Assembly: GCA_964496725.1 (NCBI GenBank)
Contig: CAZCAS010000009.1
Span: 1 to 25,971, forward strand
Source of the DNA: JAZGHN01 sp964496725
GTDB lineage: Bacteria > Chloroflexota > Dehalococcoidia > Dehalococcoidales > E44-bin46
Direction of reading: 5' to 3'
DNA: 25,971 bases
Within the stretch, counting starts at the first letter, position 1; the number at the start of each line of letters is the position of its first letter. Shown here piece after piece: positions 14,976 to 22,366 of this stretch. A model generated the notes under the pieces. That model made no database searches. It was not told the DNA's origin and saw only the letters and a program-made list of their open reading frames with translations. The position numbers and the translations under genes were made by a program.

Positions 14976-15677
14976 TTAGACGCCGAAGTAAGTCTTTTTG
15001 ACATATTCTTCTCTTGCCAGCTCTTCGGCGGTGCCTGCCATGGTCAACTGACCTCTCTCTATGAGATGGAGCCTGTCAGCGTGGGCTGCGGTGAAGGTCA
15101 CGTTCTGCTCAGCGATGATAATAGTGGCTCCCCTTTTCTTTAGGGCCTCCACAGTGGTCGCTATTCTGGCGATGACAATGGGGGCAAGACCCAGGGTTGG
15201 CTCATCCAGTAATAATAGCCTGGGGCTTGACATCCAGGCTCGCCCTAGGGCGAGCATCTGGCGCTCTCCCCCGCTCAGTGTGCCCGCTGCTTGCTTTTGG
15301 CGTTCTTGAAGGAGAGGGAGCATTTCATATACCGCTTTAAAGCTCTTATCTATCCTATCCCGGGCCACGTAAGCGCCGACTAGGAGGTTCTCCCTCACAT
15401 TCATATAAGGGAAGAGATTCCCCCGCTCTGGGGCATAGCCAATCCCCAGCTTGATTATGTCTCTGGGACGTAGCCCCTTCAGGCTAGCCCCATCAAAGAT
15501 AATTTGTCCTTCCCAATATGTGAGTCCGAGGATGGAATCCAGCAGAGTTGACTTACCCGCACCATTGGGACCGACTATTCCTATGCATTCCCCTTTCTCC
15601 ACGCTGAAGGAAACGCCCTTCAGGGCTTGCGCCTTACCATAATGAACATCAAGGTCTTTGACTTCCAAAAAAGCCAT
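14976..15677 (-). CDS. livF: Branched-chain amino acid-type ABC importer, ATPase LivF
   Basis: A 233-residue ABC ATPase of the LivF type. Walker A is GPNGAGKST (36-44), the signature is LSGGE (134-138) and Walker B is RLLLLDEP (153-160). The switch position reads EQN (190-192), as usual in LivF, in place of the His seen in most ABC proteins. It is the last gene of livKHMGF, 23 bases after livG. With LivG it forms the ATPase pair that powers import through LivH/LivM. The start is ATG with GGAGGTG upstream. The substrate class (branched-chain amino acids, amides, urea or other small amino compounds) is set by the binding protein. Confidence 0.93.
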   Translation of the reverse strand: MAFLEVKDLDVHYGKAQALKGVSFSVEKGECIGIVGPNGAGKSTLLDSILGLTYWEGQIIFDGASLKGLRPRDIIKLGIGYAPERGNLFPYMNVRENLLVGAYVARDRIDKSFKAVYEMLPLLQERQKQAAGTLSGGERQMLALGRAWMSSPRLLLLDEPTLGLAPIVIARIATTVEALKKRGATIIIAEQNVTFTAAHADRLHLIERGQLTMAGTAEELAREEYVKKTYFGV

Positions 15678-15700
15678 GCTGCACCTCCGCCATTACCTTA

Positions 15701-16432
15701 TTATCCGAAATATGCCTCTTTGACCTTTTCGTCGTTAACAATCTGGTCCCAGGTACCTTGGGCAATGAGGTGGCCGAACTGAATGACCACCACCCTGTCC
15801 ACCAGTGGGGCTAGAGCCTTTAGGTCGTGGCTGACGACTATGAAGTCTAGACCTTCCTCCTCCCTCTTCTGCCTGAGTAACTTGTCGATTTCTTCAATCT
15901 CTGCCACGGTCAGCCCGGCGAAGATCTCGTCAAGCAAAACGATTCTGGGGTTGGTGGCTAATGCCTTGGCCAGTTCCACCCGGCGAAGGTCTCCCATTGT
16001 CAGCTCACGGGGATACCGATTGAACTTCCCCCCCAGCCCGACACCTTCCAGGGTCTCCTTGACATACTCATCATGTGCTCCTGCTCGTCCAGTCAGGGCT
16101 TTAATGATGCTATTCTCATAGGTGCTTACTTTTACGTCCTCAAAGATGGTCATCTCTGTGAAGGGTCTCGGCACCTGATAGGTGCGGGCAATGCCCATTA
16201 TCACCCTCTGGTGAGTAGGCAGCTTGGTGATATCTTTTCCCTTATAGAAGACTTGCCCTGAATCAGGTAAGTAGTCTCCCATGATAAGGTTAAAGCACGT
16301 GGTCTTGCCCGAGCCATTGGGTCCCATCAGGCCAAGGACTTCACCCTCCTTCAAGTGAAAACTGAGGTCGCTAACAGCGACAATCCCTCCGAACCTTTTG
16401 GTAATACTCTGCACCTCGAGCAACTTAGCCAT
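15701..16432 (-). CDS. livG: Branched-chain amino acid-type ABC importer, ATPase LivG (unusual signature motif)
   Basis: A 243-residue LivG-type ATPase. Walker A is GPNGSGKTT (37-45), the Q-loop is at Q86 (TYQVPRPF, typical LivG), Walker B ends LLDE (166-169), and the switch histidine is H202 (SHDL). The signature region reads LTMGDLRRVELAKAL (144-158), where family members usually have LSYGQQRRLEIARAL; the central Gly and downstream helix are kept, but Ser and Gln are lost. The residue after the catalytic Glu is Ile rather than Pro (LDEIFAGL). Its start overlaps the end of livM by eight bases. It probably still works as the LivF partner, but the changed signature is worth noting. Confidence 0.92.
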   Translation of the reverse strand: MAKLLEVQSITKRFGGIVAVSDLSFHLKEGEVLGLMGPNGSGKTTCFNLIMGDYLPDSGQVFYKGKDITKLPTHQRVIMGIARTYQVPRPFTEMTIFEDVKVSTYENSIIKALTGRAGAHDEYVKETLEGVGLGGKFNRYPRELTMGDLRRVELAKALATNPRIVLLDEIFAGLTVAEIEEIDKLLRQKREEEGLDFIVVSHDLKALAPLVDRVVVIQFGHLIAQGTWDQIVNDEKVKEAYFG

Positions 16433-17408
16433 ACTGCTCCCCCCTTCTCACTCTCCTTACCCGGAACCAGTTTCCTATATCCTGGACTATGCCGTAAAAT
16501 CCCCTTGGTCTATAGATAACGATAAATATTGCCACCAGGGCGTAAGCAAATAGCCTCCACTGCCCGAAGAGGTAGGGGCGCAGGTACTCCAGGATAAAGG
16601 TCAGGAAGTAACCACCAAATATCGGTCCGGTAATGGTGCCCATGCCGCCAATTACTGCTGAAATTATTATATCGAGGAGAAAGGTGGTGCTGAAAGCCCG
16701 TCGTGGGCTTATCGATTGCAGATAGTGAGTGTAGAAGACTCCTCCGAGTCCTGCCGTCAATGCGCTGAGAATAAAGGCAAACCTCTTGAACTTATAGGTG
16801 CTGATGCCACTTGCTTCCACTACATCCTCGTCCATATGTATGGCCTTCAGAGTCTTGCCCACGTCAGACCTTGACACATACCACAAGCCGATGGCAGTGG
16901 CAAACATGAGACCAAGGGAAAGATAATAGTTGGGGACTGCTCCCAGAACCACTGCTGGTATGCGAGGTAGCCCTCTATCTCCACCGGTATACTCCGGATG
17001 TATGGCTATTATCAAGCGATACAATATCTCCATAAAGGCGAGGCTAATCAGGCTGAAGTAGGGACCTCTTACCCTCATGCTGGGGAGGAAGAAGAGCATT
17101 CCCCCTCCCACCGCGGCGGTTACACCCAGAGGTATAGTTACATAAAGTGGCAGGACGATATGTGGCGGCTGGAAGCCTCCCTGGTGAGATAAGAACGCAC
17201 TAACATAGGCGGCCAAGCCAATTAGGAAGGGATGCCCGAAGCTGACATAGCCGGTATACCCAGACATCATGTCCCAGCTCATGGCAAAAATCGCCAGGTA
17301 GGCCGCCATGATAAGAAGCCTGGTGACGCTAGCAGGGATGAAGAGCGGTAGCACACACATCACCGCTATACCAATCAGCCACCAGCGTAATCTTCTAACC
17401 AAGGTCAT
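16425..17408 (-). CDS. livM: Branched-chain amino acid-type ABC importer, permease LivM
   Basis: A 327-residue polytopic membrane protein with about eight to ten helices and the LivM hallmarks: GYTGYVSFGHPFLIGLAAY (about 50-68), a Y-FSLISLAF segment (about 118-127), YTGGDRGLP (about 140-148) and VIGGMGTITGPIFGG (about 253-267), the EAA-like loop that contacts the ATPases. The C-terminus is Arg-rich (RVRRVRRGEQ). It is 29 bases after livH and overlaps livG by eight bases. The start is ATG with GAGG close upstream. Confidence 0.93.
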   Translation of the reverse strand: MTLVRRLRWWLIGIAVMCVLPLFIPASVTRLLIMAAYLAIFAMSWDMMSGYTGYVSFGHPFLIGLAAYVSAFLSHQGGFQPPHIVLPLYVTIPLGVTAAVGGGMLFFLPSMRVRGPYFSLISLAFMEILYRLIIAIHPEYTGGDRGLPRIPAVVLGAVPNYYLSLGLMFATAIGLWYVSRSDVGKTLKAIHMDEDVVEASGISTYKFKRFAFILSALTAGLGGVFYTHYLQSISPRRAFSTTFLLDIIISAVIGGMGTITGPIFGGYFLTFILEYLRPYLFGQWRLFAYALVAIFIVIYRPRGFYGIVQDIGNWFRVRRVRRGEQYG

Positions 17409-17437
17409 ATCCTCACTTTAGATTTTTTCATAATTAA

Positions 17438-18280
17438 TTACCTGCCAAGCAGACCCTTCGGACGGAGAACCAGCACAATAATCATAATCACTAGGCCAGG
17501 CACACTCCTCAATTTGTCGTTAATCGCCAGGACGGTGGCAGTTTCCATAAAGCCGACTATGTGAGCCCCGACAAGGGTGCCCTCAATGCTGCCCAGCCCT
17601 CCTATTACCACTATGGCGAAGGACATTATCAGTGGCAACACCCACATGTGGGGTACGAGAAAGGTATAGCTACCATAGAATATACCAGCGACTCCAGCCA
17701 GTGCCCCGGATAAAGCCCAGGTGGTCAGATTAACCATATGGGGGTTTATCCCCGAGATTATCGCCCCCTTCCTGTCCATAGCTAGGGCGCGCATAGCCCG
17801 TCCCATGTGAGTCCTTCTCACAAAGAATAATACCGCTGCTATGCATATCCAGCTTACAATCAGGGCGGCAATGAGGTTGTTGGAAAAAGAATGCCCCAGA
17901 ATCTGGGTCATTCCTGCCACAACGGGCGGCACATTTATGTTCTCCCTGAAGAAGGCAAGGGTCATGATATGCTCCATTAGTAAAGCCGCGATCAGGGTGG
18001 AGACGAAAACCACGACAGGGTCGTTCAGGAACCGTCTCACCCAGCCCATAAAGGTGGCGACGGCGAGTCCAGTGCTAACACCGATGGCGATGGCGAAACC
18101 AGCAGCTAGGGGAAGTCCCAAGTCATATGTCGCCATATAGTACATGTAGGCGGCAACCATAACATATCCGGCATGAGCTAGGTTAAGCACCCCTCCCACA
18201 CCATATATCATGGTGAAGCCCAGTGCTATTAGGGCGTACAATCCACTGAGGAGAGCGCCCTGAATCAGTATCTGCTCCAT
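17438..18280 (-). CDS. livH: Branched-chain amino acid-type ABC importer, permease LivH
   Basis: A 280-residue membrane protein with about eight helices and the LivH signatures: GALLSGLYALIALGFTMIYG (about 8-27), LNLAHAGYVM (about 33-42), an MGRAMRALAMD cytoplasmic loop (about 158-168), and VVIGGLGSIEGTLVGA (about 224-239) as the ATPase-contact loop. It is separated from livK by 134 bases containing strong hairpins and from livM by 29 bases. The ATG has only a weak, rather distant AAGGAT, which fits lower expression than the binding protein. Confidence 0.93.
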   Translation of the reverse strand: MEQILIQGALLSGLYALIALGFTMIYGVGGVLNLAHAGYVMVAAYMYYMATYDLGLPLAAGFAIAIGVSTGLAVATFMGWVRRFLNDPVVVFVSTLIAALLMEHIMTLAFFRENINVPPVVAGMTQILGHSFSNNLIAALIVSWICIAAVLFFVRRTHMGRAMRALAMDRKGAIISGINPHMVNLTTWALSGALAGVAGIFYGSYTFLVPHMWVLPLIMSFAIVVIGGLGSIEGTLVGAHIVGFMETATVLAINDKLRSVPGLVIMIIVLVLRPKGLLGR

Positions 18281-18320
18281 GCTGTTGGCTTATCCTTACT
18301 TAGAGAATTTACTTTCCTGT

Positions 18321-18376
18321 TAAGGGGGGTGGAAACTTCCTCCACCCCCCTTATAACCTCCCCCTTGGGAGGGGGT
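18321..18376 (-). terminator. Double hairpin between livK and livH (attenuator/stabiliser)
   Basis: A perfect 13-bp stem (18321-18333 with 18341-18353, core GGGGGGTGGA/TCCACCCCCC, 7-base loop) is preceded in the mRNA by a smaller hairpin (18357-18362 with 18367-18372). On the minus strand no good U-tract follows (TTAACAGG), so it more likely protects the livK 3' end or attenuates than terminates fully. Confidence 0.55.
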
Positions 18377-18414
18377 TGTCTCAGGCTTTTCCGACTAAAC
18401 AGGGAATCCTAGCG

Positions 18415-19815
18415 TTACTGGCCCCTCTTCGCCTCTGGTATCCAGGGTACGAAGATAAACTCTGAGTTGGCCCATCTCGGTGGATGAATGATGCGGACCG
18501 TATCCTCTAGCGGTGTCTTCTTCTCCAAGCCCCACTGCATAACCATAGCGCCGGGGCGTCCATGCTCACCGGTGATGTCTAGTACGCAGGAGTGGCAATG
18601 ATCTTGGTCCTCGTGTCCGTAGAACAGGTAGTCCTGCCACTTTATATCCTGCTCTGCTCCGGCAGCCTGTGCCGCTGCATCATCGCGCTCGAGTCCACCA
18701 TAACGCCAGAGAACCAGCTCCTGTTTCTCCATCTCTTCGACCCAAGCATCCAGGTACTCGCCCTTGAATCCGCCGGCCTTCTCGGCTGCGGCCTTCGCCA
18801 TCCATAGGCAGTTGTAGGCGTTAAACCCGTTAAAGTGGGGGAAGATAGGGCGGTCAGTGTACCTTGCCTTGTACTCGTTGATGAAGGCTTGGTTGAACGG
18901 ATCAAATTCCAGACCGATAGTTGGTGGTGGCATCATGGCAGAGAAGCCTCCTGCCGCGCCTCCCATGTCATCCCAGAACTCGGCACTGCAGGCGGCTACG
19001 TTTACTCCTAGGATGGGTATGGGAACCTGCAGTTCTACATAGGCGGCGCTGGGTGGCACGCAGTTAACCGAGCAGATGTGGTAGATAAAATCGGGGTTAT
19101 AGCTTTCTATCTCGGAGTACACCGGGGTGAAGTCGAAGGTATCTATATCGTAGCAAACCTCTCCGACCACCTCTATGCCAGCGCCAGGGCCTATCTCGTC
19201 TCTGATGTATTCAGCTACCCCGTTACCATAGGCGGTATCCTCATAATAGAGGACGCAGGTTTTCCAGCCCATCTCCTTGGCCAAGAAGTCGTTGGCAAAG
19301 GAGACATACTCGGCACCCTGGTCGTAATCGTTCATGTGGGGCATGAAGTAGCATTTGGCACCTGCTTCGTACTCATCATAAACGATATTGATAGCCCTGA
19401 TGGCTGAGGTCCAGGTATCTATCATGGGGATCTTGTATTCTATCATGCGAGAAATCCAGCCTAGGGTGACATCATCTATGCATCCAGAGACCATGAAGTC
19501 GGGGTCCTGCTCAGCAAGGTATTCGTATGCCTTTACCCCCTCTGTAGGGTCTTCTGTGGAATCAGCCTTTATCAGCGTTACGGGGCGTCCTAAAATTCCG
19601 CCTGCTGCATTTACCTCATCTACCCAGATTTCGCACGCCCTTTCGCCGCTCCTGCCAACATCGGTAGCAAGGGCTCCGATATATCCTAATACCCATGGCT
19701 CTTCCGCTGCTGGCGCTGCTGGTTTGCCTGCACAGCCACTCGTTAGAGGCAAACCTATTGCTAGCATTACTGTCAGCGCAATAGGGAGAACTATTTTCAG
19801 TAACCCTTTACTCAT
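18415..19815 (-). CDS. livK: ABC importer substrate-binding lipoprotein (LivK-like, Peripla_BP_6 type)
   Basis: A 466-residue binding protein. The N-terminus shows K-x3-K, a hydrophobic stretch (about 8-22) and the lipobox LTSGC with C28 acylated, then a short Pro/Ala linker. The mature part begins VLGYIGALATDVGRSGERA, the periplasmic-binding fold type I start with the ligand-loop G-x3-G-x-x. Strands such as AGGILGRPVTLIKADSTEDP and WKTCVLYYEDTAYGNG follow. It is longer than classical LivK (about 370), as in LivK-like proteins of many anaerobes, and has an unusual C-terminal part with HEDQDHCHSC (three His, two Cys, around 405-415) that might bind metal. Two tandem promoters lie upstream. The ligand is not predictable; it could be an amino acid, amide or aromatic acid. 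Confidence 0.9.
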   Translation of the reverse strand: MSKGLLKIVLPIALTVMLAIGLPLTSGCAGKPAAPAAEEPWVLGYIGALATDVGRSGERACEIWVDEVNAAGGILGRPVTLIKADSTEDPTEGVKAYEYLAEQDPDFMVSGCIDDVTLGWISRMIEYKIPMIDTWTSAIRAINIVYDEYEAGAKCYFMPHMNDYDQGAEYVSFANDFLAKEMGWKTCVLYYEDTAYGNGVAEYIRDEIGPGAGIEVVGEVCYDIDTFDFTPVYSEIESYNPDFIYHICSVNCVPPSAAYVELQVPIPILGVNVAACSAEFWDDMGGAAGGFSAMMPPPTIGLEFDPFNQAFINEYKARYTDRPIFPHFNGFNAYNCLWMAKAAAEKAGGFKGEYLDAWVEEMEKQELVLWRYGGLERDDAAAQAAGAEQDIKWQDYLFYGHEDQDHCHSCVLDITGEHGRPGAMVMQWGLEKKTPLEDTVRIIHPPRWANSEFIFVPWIPEAKRGQ

Positions 19816-20038
19816 TTAGCACCTCCTTTCTAAATAGCTTGGGTACATCTAATCTTAAAGTACATAATTACATTTCCCACCTCCTTTATAGTATAAGCCT
19901 GCAATAAATTAAACCACCTATAGTCTACTATAGGTGGTTTTAGTTCTACGTTTTATTTAAGTTACTTTTAGTTAGCATCCCTACACCTTCTGGTGAGAAT
20001 ATGCCACGCGATTTATAAACATCATATCACCCGAATAC
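19816..20038 (-). other. Long 5' leader of the liv operon
   Basis: From the predicted starts (near 20032 and 20075) to the livK ATG is about 220-260 bases without a credible gene. It holds a perfect 13-bp hairpin (19911-19940) and ends with AGGAGGTG six bases before the ATG. Its function is unknown; a regulatory RNA role is possible. Confidence 0.45.
19911..19940 (-). other. Perfect 13-bp hairpin in the liv leader
   Basis: The arms 19911-19923 and 19928-19940 (AAACCACCTATAG/CTATAGGTGGTTT) are exactly complementary around a 4-base loop. On the minus strand the stem is followed by AATTTATTGC, a moderate U-tract, so it could be an attenuator. It could equally end transcripts arriving from uspA about 500 bases upstream. 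Confidence 0.6.
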
Positions 20039-20069
20039 AGTATAACCATAGATAATCTATGTATGTCAA
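20039..20069 (-). promoter_or_regulatory. liv promoter B with operator-like palindrome in its spacer
   Basis: On the minus strand a perfect TTGACA (20064-20069) is 18-19 bases from TTATACT (20039-20045). The spacer is filled by a perfect 7-1-7 palindrome, CATAGAT-A-ATCTATG (20047-20061). A protein bound there would cover both promoter boxes. Confidence 0.6.
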
Positions 20070-20081
20070 GTCCCAAAAAGT

Positions 20082-20109
20082 AGTATATCATAAGATATCT
20101 TGGTGTCAA
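20082..20109 (-). promoter_or_regulatory. liv promoter A with AGATATCT palindrome in its spacer
   Basis: On the minus strand a perfect TTGACA (20104-20109) is 16 bases from TATACT (20082-20087). The spacer contains the 10-bp palindrome AAGATATCTT (20092-20101), which shares its AGAT/ATCT half-sites with the palindrome in promoter B. Confidence 0.65.
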
Positions 20110-20456
20110 CCCTAACTTATCAGGCTGTCGGTTGGCTGGAAGGATACATAGTATAATAGTATATAGTATTAGGCATAGTTGTTGAGGCTGGACTTGCAGT
20201 TGACTGCCGAAGGGAGAGCGCTTGGTGGAGCTGGGGTTAAAAGTTTACACACCGTCCCTTTGAATCCCAGCTCTTTCAGGGTTGTTTTTGTAAACAGTTA
20301 CGACTTTGCCAGCGAGTGCCCCCATATCTATCTAGAGATGGGGGCATATAGAAACACGTGCCCCCCAAGATATCGCCCCTTGCAGCTCTGGCTACAGAGA
20401 TGATGCTTATATCTTATGGGAGACACCCTCGTAGTCTAATATTATTGGTTACTTCG
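20110..20456. other. 347-base non-coding stretch with hairpins between uspA and the liv promoters
   Basis: No convincing gene is seen. Two stable structures are present: an 11-bp stem with one G-U pair (20228-20238 with 20263-20273, GAGCTGGG/CCCAGCTC core, 24-base loop), and a 9-bp stem (20317-20325 with 20338-20346, TGCCCCCAT/ATGGGGGCA). The first is followed on the plus strand by a T-rich stretch (GTTGTTTTTG, 20281-20290), and a TATAAT (20152-20157) lies upstream, so a short plus-strand RNA is possible but unproven. Confidence 0.35.
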
Positions 20457-20915
20457 CTAACCTCGCCTGAAGCCGGGCGGTATCGCCATAAGAACAGGGA
20501 CAGAAGAATGTGATAGCACTCTTTCGGCAACACTGCCGAGGACCCAGCGCGAGAACCCGGACCTTCCGTGTGTGCTCATAATAATCAGGTCTACCTTTTC
20601 CTCCTTGGCGACTCCCAGAATCTTCGCCGCCGGCTCACCATTAACCACCAGTTTGGTCTCAGCAGATATGCCGTCTTTCCTCAGCTTAGTTGCTATCTTA
20701 CCAAGGTATTTCCTAGCACCGGCTTCAAGTTTGTCCTCAGCCTCACGGATGTGCTCTGCGCCAACGTAATCTTTCACATCCATTATAAGAGGTACTAATA
20801 CCCTTGCCAAAATTGCTTTACTAACCTGACACCCTTGGGCGATTGCCCTGACATGCTCTAGGGCACTCTCAGCAAACCTTGAACCATCTAGGGGAACTAG
20901 TATTTTTTTATACAT
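20457..20915 (-). CDS. Universal stress protein (UspA family)
   Basis: A 152-residue single-domain Usp with alpha/beta Rossmann-like fold. It starts MYKKILVPLDGSRFAESAL, the standard first strand with D10 for nucleotide contact, and ends with the loop STHGRSGFSRWVLGSVAERVL (about 115-135), the ATP-binding H-G-R-S-G...G-S type. The first Gly of the G-x2-G-x9-G-S motif is Ser here, a common variant. The last strand SSVPVLMAIPP is normal. It follows the iron alcohol dehydrogenase by 63 bases and could be read with it. It may tune metabolism under starvation or redox stress; no partner can be inferred. The start is ATG with GAGGGAG upstream. Confidence 0.9.
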   Translation of the reverse strand: MYKKILVPLDGSRFAESALEHVRAIAQGCQVSKAILARVLVPLIMDVKDYVGAEHIREAEDKLEAGARKYLGKIATKLRKDGISAETKLVVNGEPAAKILGVAKEEKVDLIIMSTHGRSGFSRWVLGSVAERVLSHSSVPVLMAIPPGFRRG

Positions 20916-20978
20916 CCTTTGTCTCCCTCAGCTTTTAATAAGCTTTCACATCTTATATTGCCCAATCTGTGTGCGCAA

Positions 20979-22241
20979 TTAGAGCCCTATAGATTCTCTT
21001 CCTTCAAATGCCTTTTCAAAGAATTCTGTCAGGTTCTCTAAAGTAGCCTTTTTGGGATTGTATTTAGACATTGAATACATCTCTTCAGCCCGCTGCAATA
21101 TGTACTCTGAAATCATAGGGATGTCTTTCTTGGAAATGCCGTAATCTTTTAAGTTTGTGGGCAAGCCTACGTCCTCTAGTAAGTCAAAGGTGGCTGTGAC
21201 GGCTTCCTCGGCGGCTGCTTTGGTGGGCAAACCAACCACATCTTCTCCCATTGCCTCCGCGATGTCAGCAATCTTTTTTCTCCCATAAGCGTCTGGCAGA
21301 TTGTACCAATAAACGAAGGGGAGCAACACACCACAAGCCTCGCCGTGAGGAATATTATATTTTGCTGATATCCCTTCAGATGCAACGTGGGCCAATGTTG
21401 CCGGCCCGGCTACCCAGGAATAGCTTATAACTATTCCGCCTATGCTCGCAGCCAGTGCCATGTTCCATCTGGCTTCTATGTTATGCCCCTGGTGATACGC
21501 AGTCCTCAAATTCTGAGATACCAGTTCGACTGCTTTTAGCGCTATGGCATCAGAAAAGGGATTTGCCTGTAAAGATAAAACGGCTTCAGCAGTGTGGCTC
21601 ATGGCATCCATTCCGCTTCCGGCAGTCATTCTGGGTGGCAACCCTACTATCAGACTTGGGTCTATTACCGTAGCATCAGCCAGCACCGGGGTTCCGGTGA
21701 TCCAGCTCTTCGTTGACCCTATCTTCTTCTCAGACACAATCACCACCGCCGTATTGGAGCACTCGCTACCCGTCCCAGAGGTTGTAGGTATGAGGAGTTT
21801 CGGCCTTGCTCCCGCTAAAGGTTTATCCTTTGGGCAAACATACTCTTCTAGTTCACCGGGAGTGTCTAACATAACAGCAACCATTTTTGCCTGGTCCATA
21901 GCCGCACCACCACCAATGCCAACGACAAGCCCATAATCCTTTCCTTTGGCAGCATTGATAGCCTTCTTAACCTCTTCTATTACAGGTTCCTTTACCTCTA
22001 ACCCATACACGTCAGTGGTGAACCCTGCTTCTTCTAGAGACTTCTTTGGCCCCTCAATCACGCCAATTTTCTGGAGAGTCTTATCAGTGATTATTATGGC
22101 GCTTGTGTTTTTGGCAACCTCCTTAGCTATTGTCCCTACTTTGTTTACTGCCCCGATACCAAAAAGTATCCTCGGAGGATGCCTGTATTCATCAACCCTG
22201 CTCAACCAATGGCTTCCAAATACTTCATTAAGCCCTGTCAT
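20979..22241 (-). CDS. Iron-containing (group III) alcohol dehydrogenase
   Basis: A 420-residue metal-dependent alcohol dehydrogenase reducing aldehydes or ketones, or oxidising alcohols. The NAD region contains D53 after the second strand (ITDKTL), predicting NAD(H), and GIGGGAAMDQAK (108-119). PTTSGTGSE (152-160) is the usual cofactor/metal-side block. All four iron ligands are present: D212 and H216 (MDAMSH), H285 (LAHVAS) and H299 (PHGEAC). It is somewhat longer than FucO-like proteins (about 383). It follows dctM of TRAP system 2 by 125 bases and precedes uspA. Related enzymes handle 1,3-propanediol, lactaldehyde, 4-hydroxybutyrate, methanol or sulfoacetaldehyde. A role on the aldehyde made by an omega-aminotransferase is attractive but not shown. 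Confidence 0.93.
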   Translation of the reverse strand: MTGLNEVFGSHWLSRVDEYRHPPRILFGIGAVNKVGTIAKEVAKNTSAIIITDKTLQKIGVIEGPKKSLEEAGFTTDVYGLEVKEPVIEEVKKAINAAKGKDYGLVVGIGGGAAMDQAKMVAVMLDTPGELEEYVCPKDKPLAGARPKLLIPTTSGTGSECSNTAVVIVSEKKIGSTKSWITGTPVLADATVIDPSLIVGLPPRMTAGSGMDAMSHTAEAVLSLQANPFSDAIALKAVELVSQNLRTAYHQGHNIEARWNMALAASIGGIVISYSWVAGPATLAHVASEGISAKYNIPHGEACGVLLPFVYWYNLPDAYGRKKIADIAEAMGEDVVGLPTKAAAEEAVTATFDLLEDVGLPTNLKDYGISKKDIPMISEYILQRAEEMYSMSKYNPKKATLENLTEFFEKAFEGRESIGL

Positions 22242-22366
22242 TTAACTCACCTCCTTTGTTAAGTCTTATTTTCTTGTCGCTATCGCCATGAGGGAAACCC
22301 ACCTCCCTTGGGAGCCTGAGCAATCACCATCTTATTGGTTACGGGCATTATCGCCATTTACCAGCT

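Noticed and set aside
19388..19819. 143-codon plus-strand ORF over the livK N-terminus
   Set aside because: Antisense shadow of a clear lipoprotein gene with no translation signal.
20179..20403. 74-codon plus-strand ORF between uspA and liv
   Set aside because: No ribosome site, no recognisable domain, and it lies over the hairpins of a non-coding stretch.
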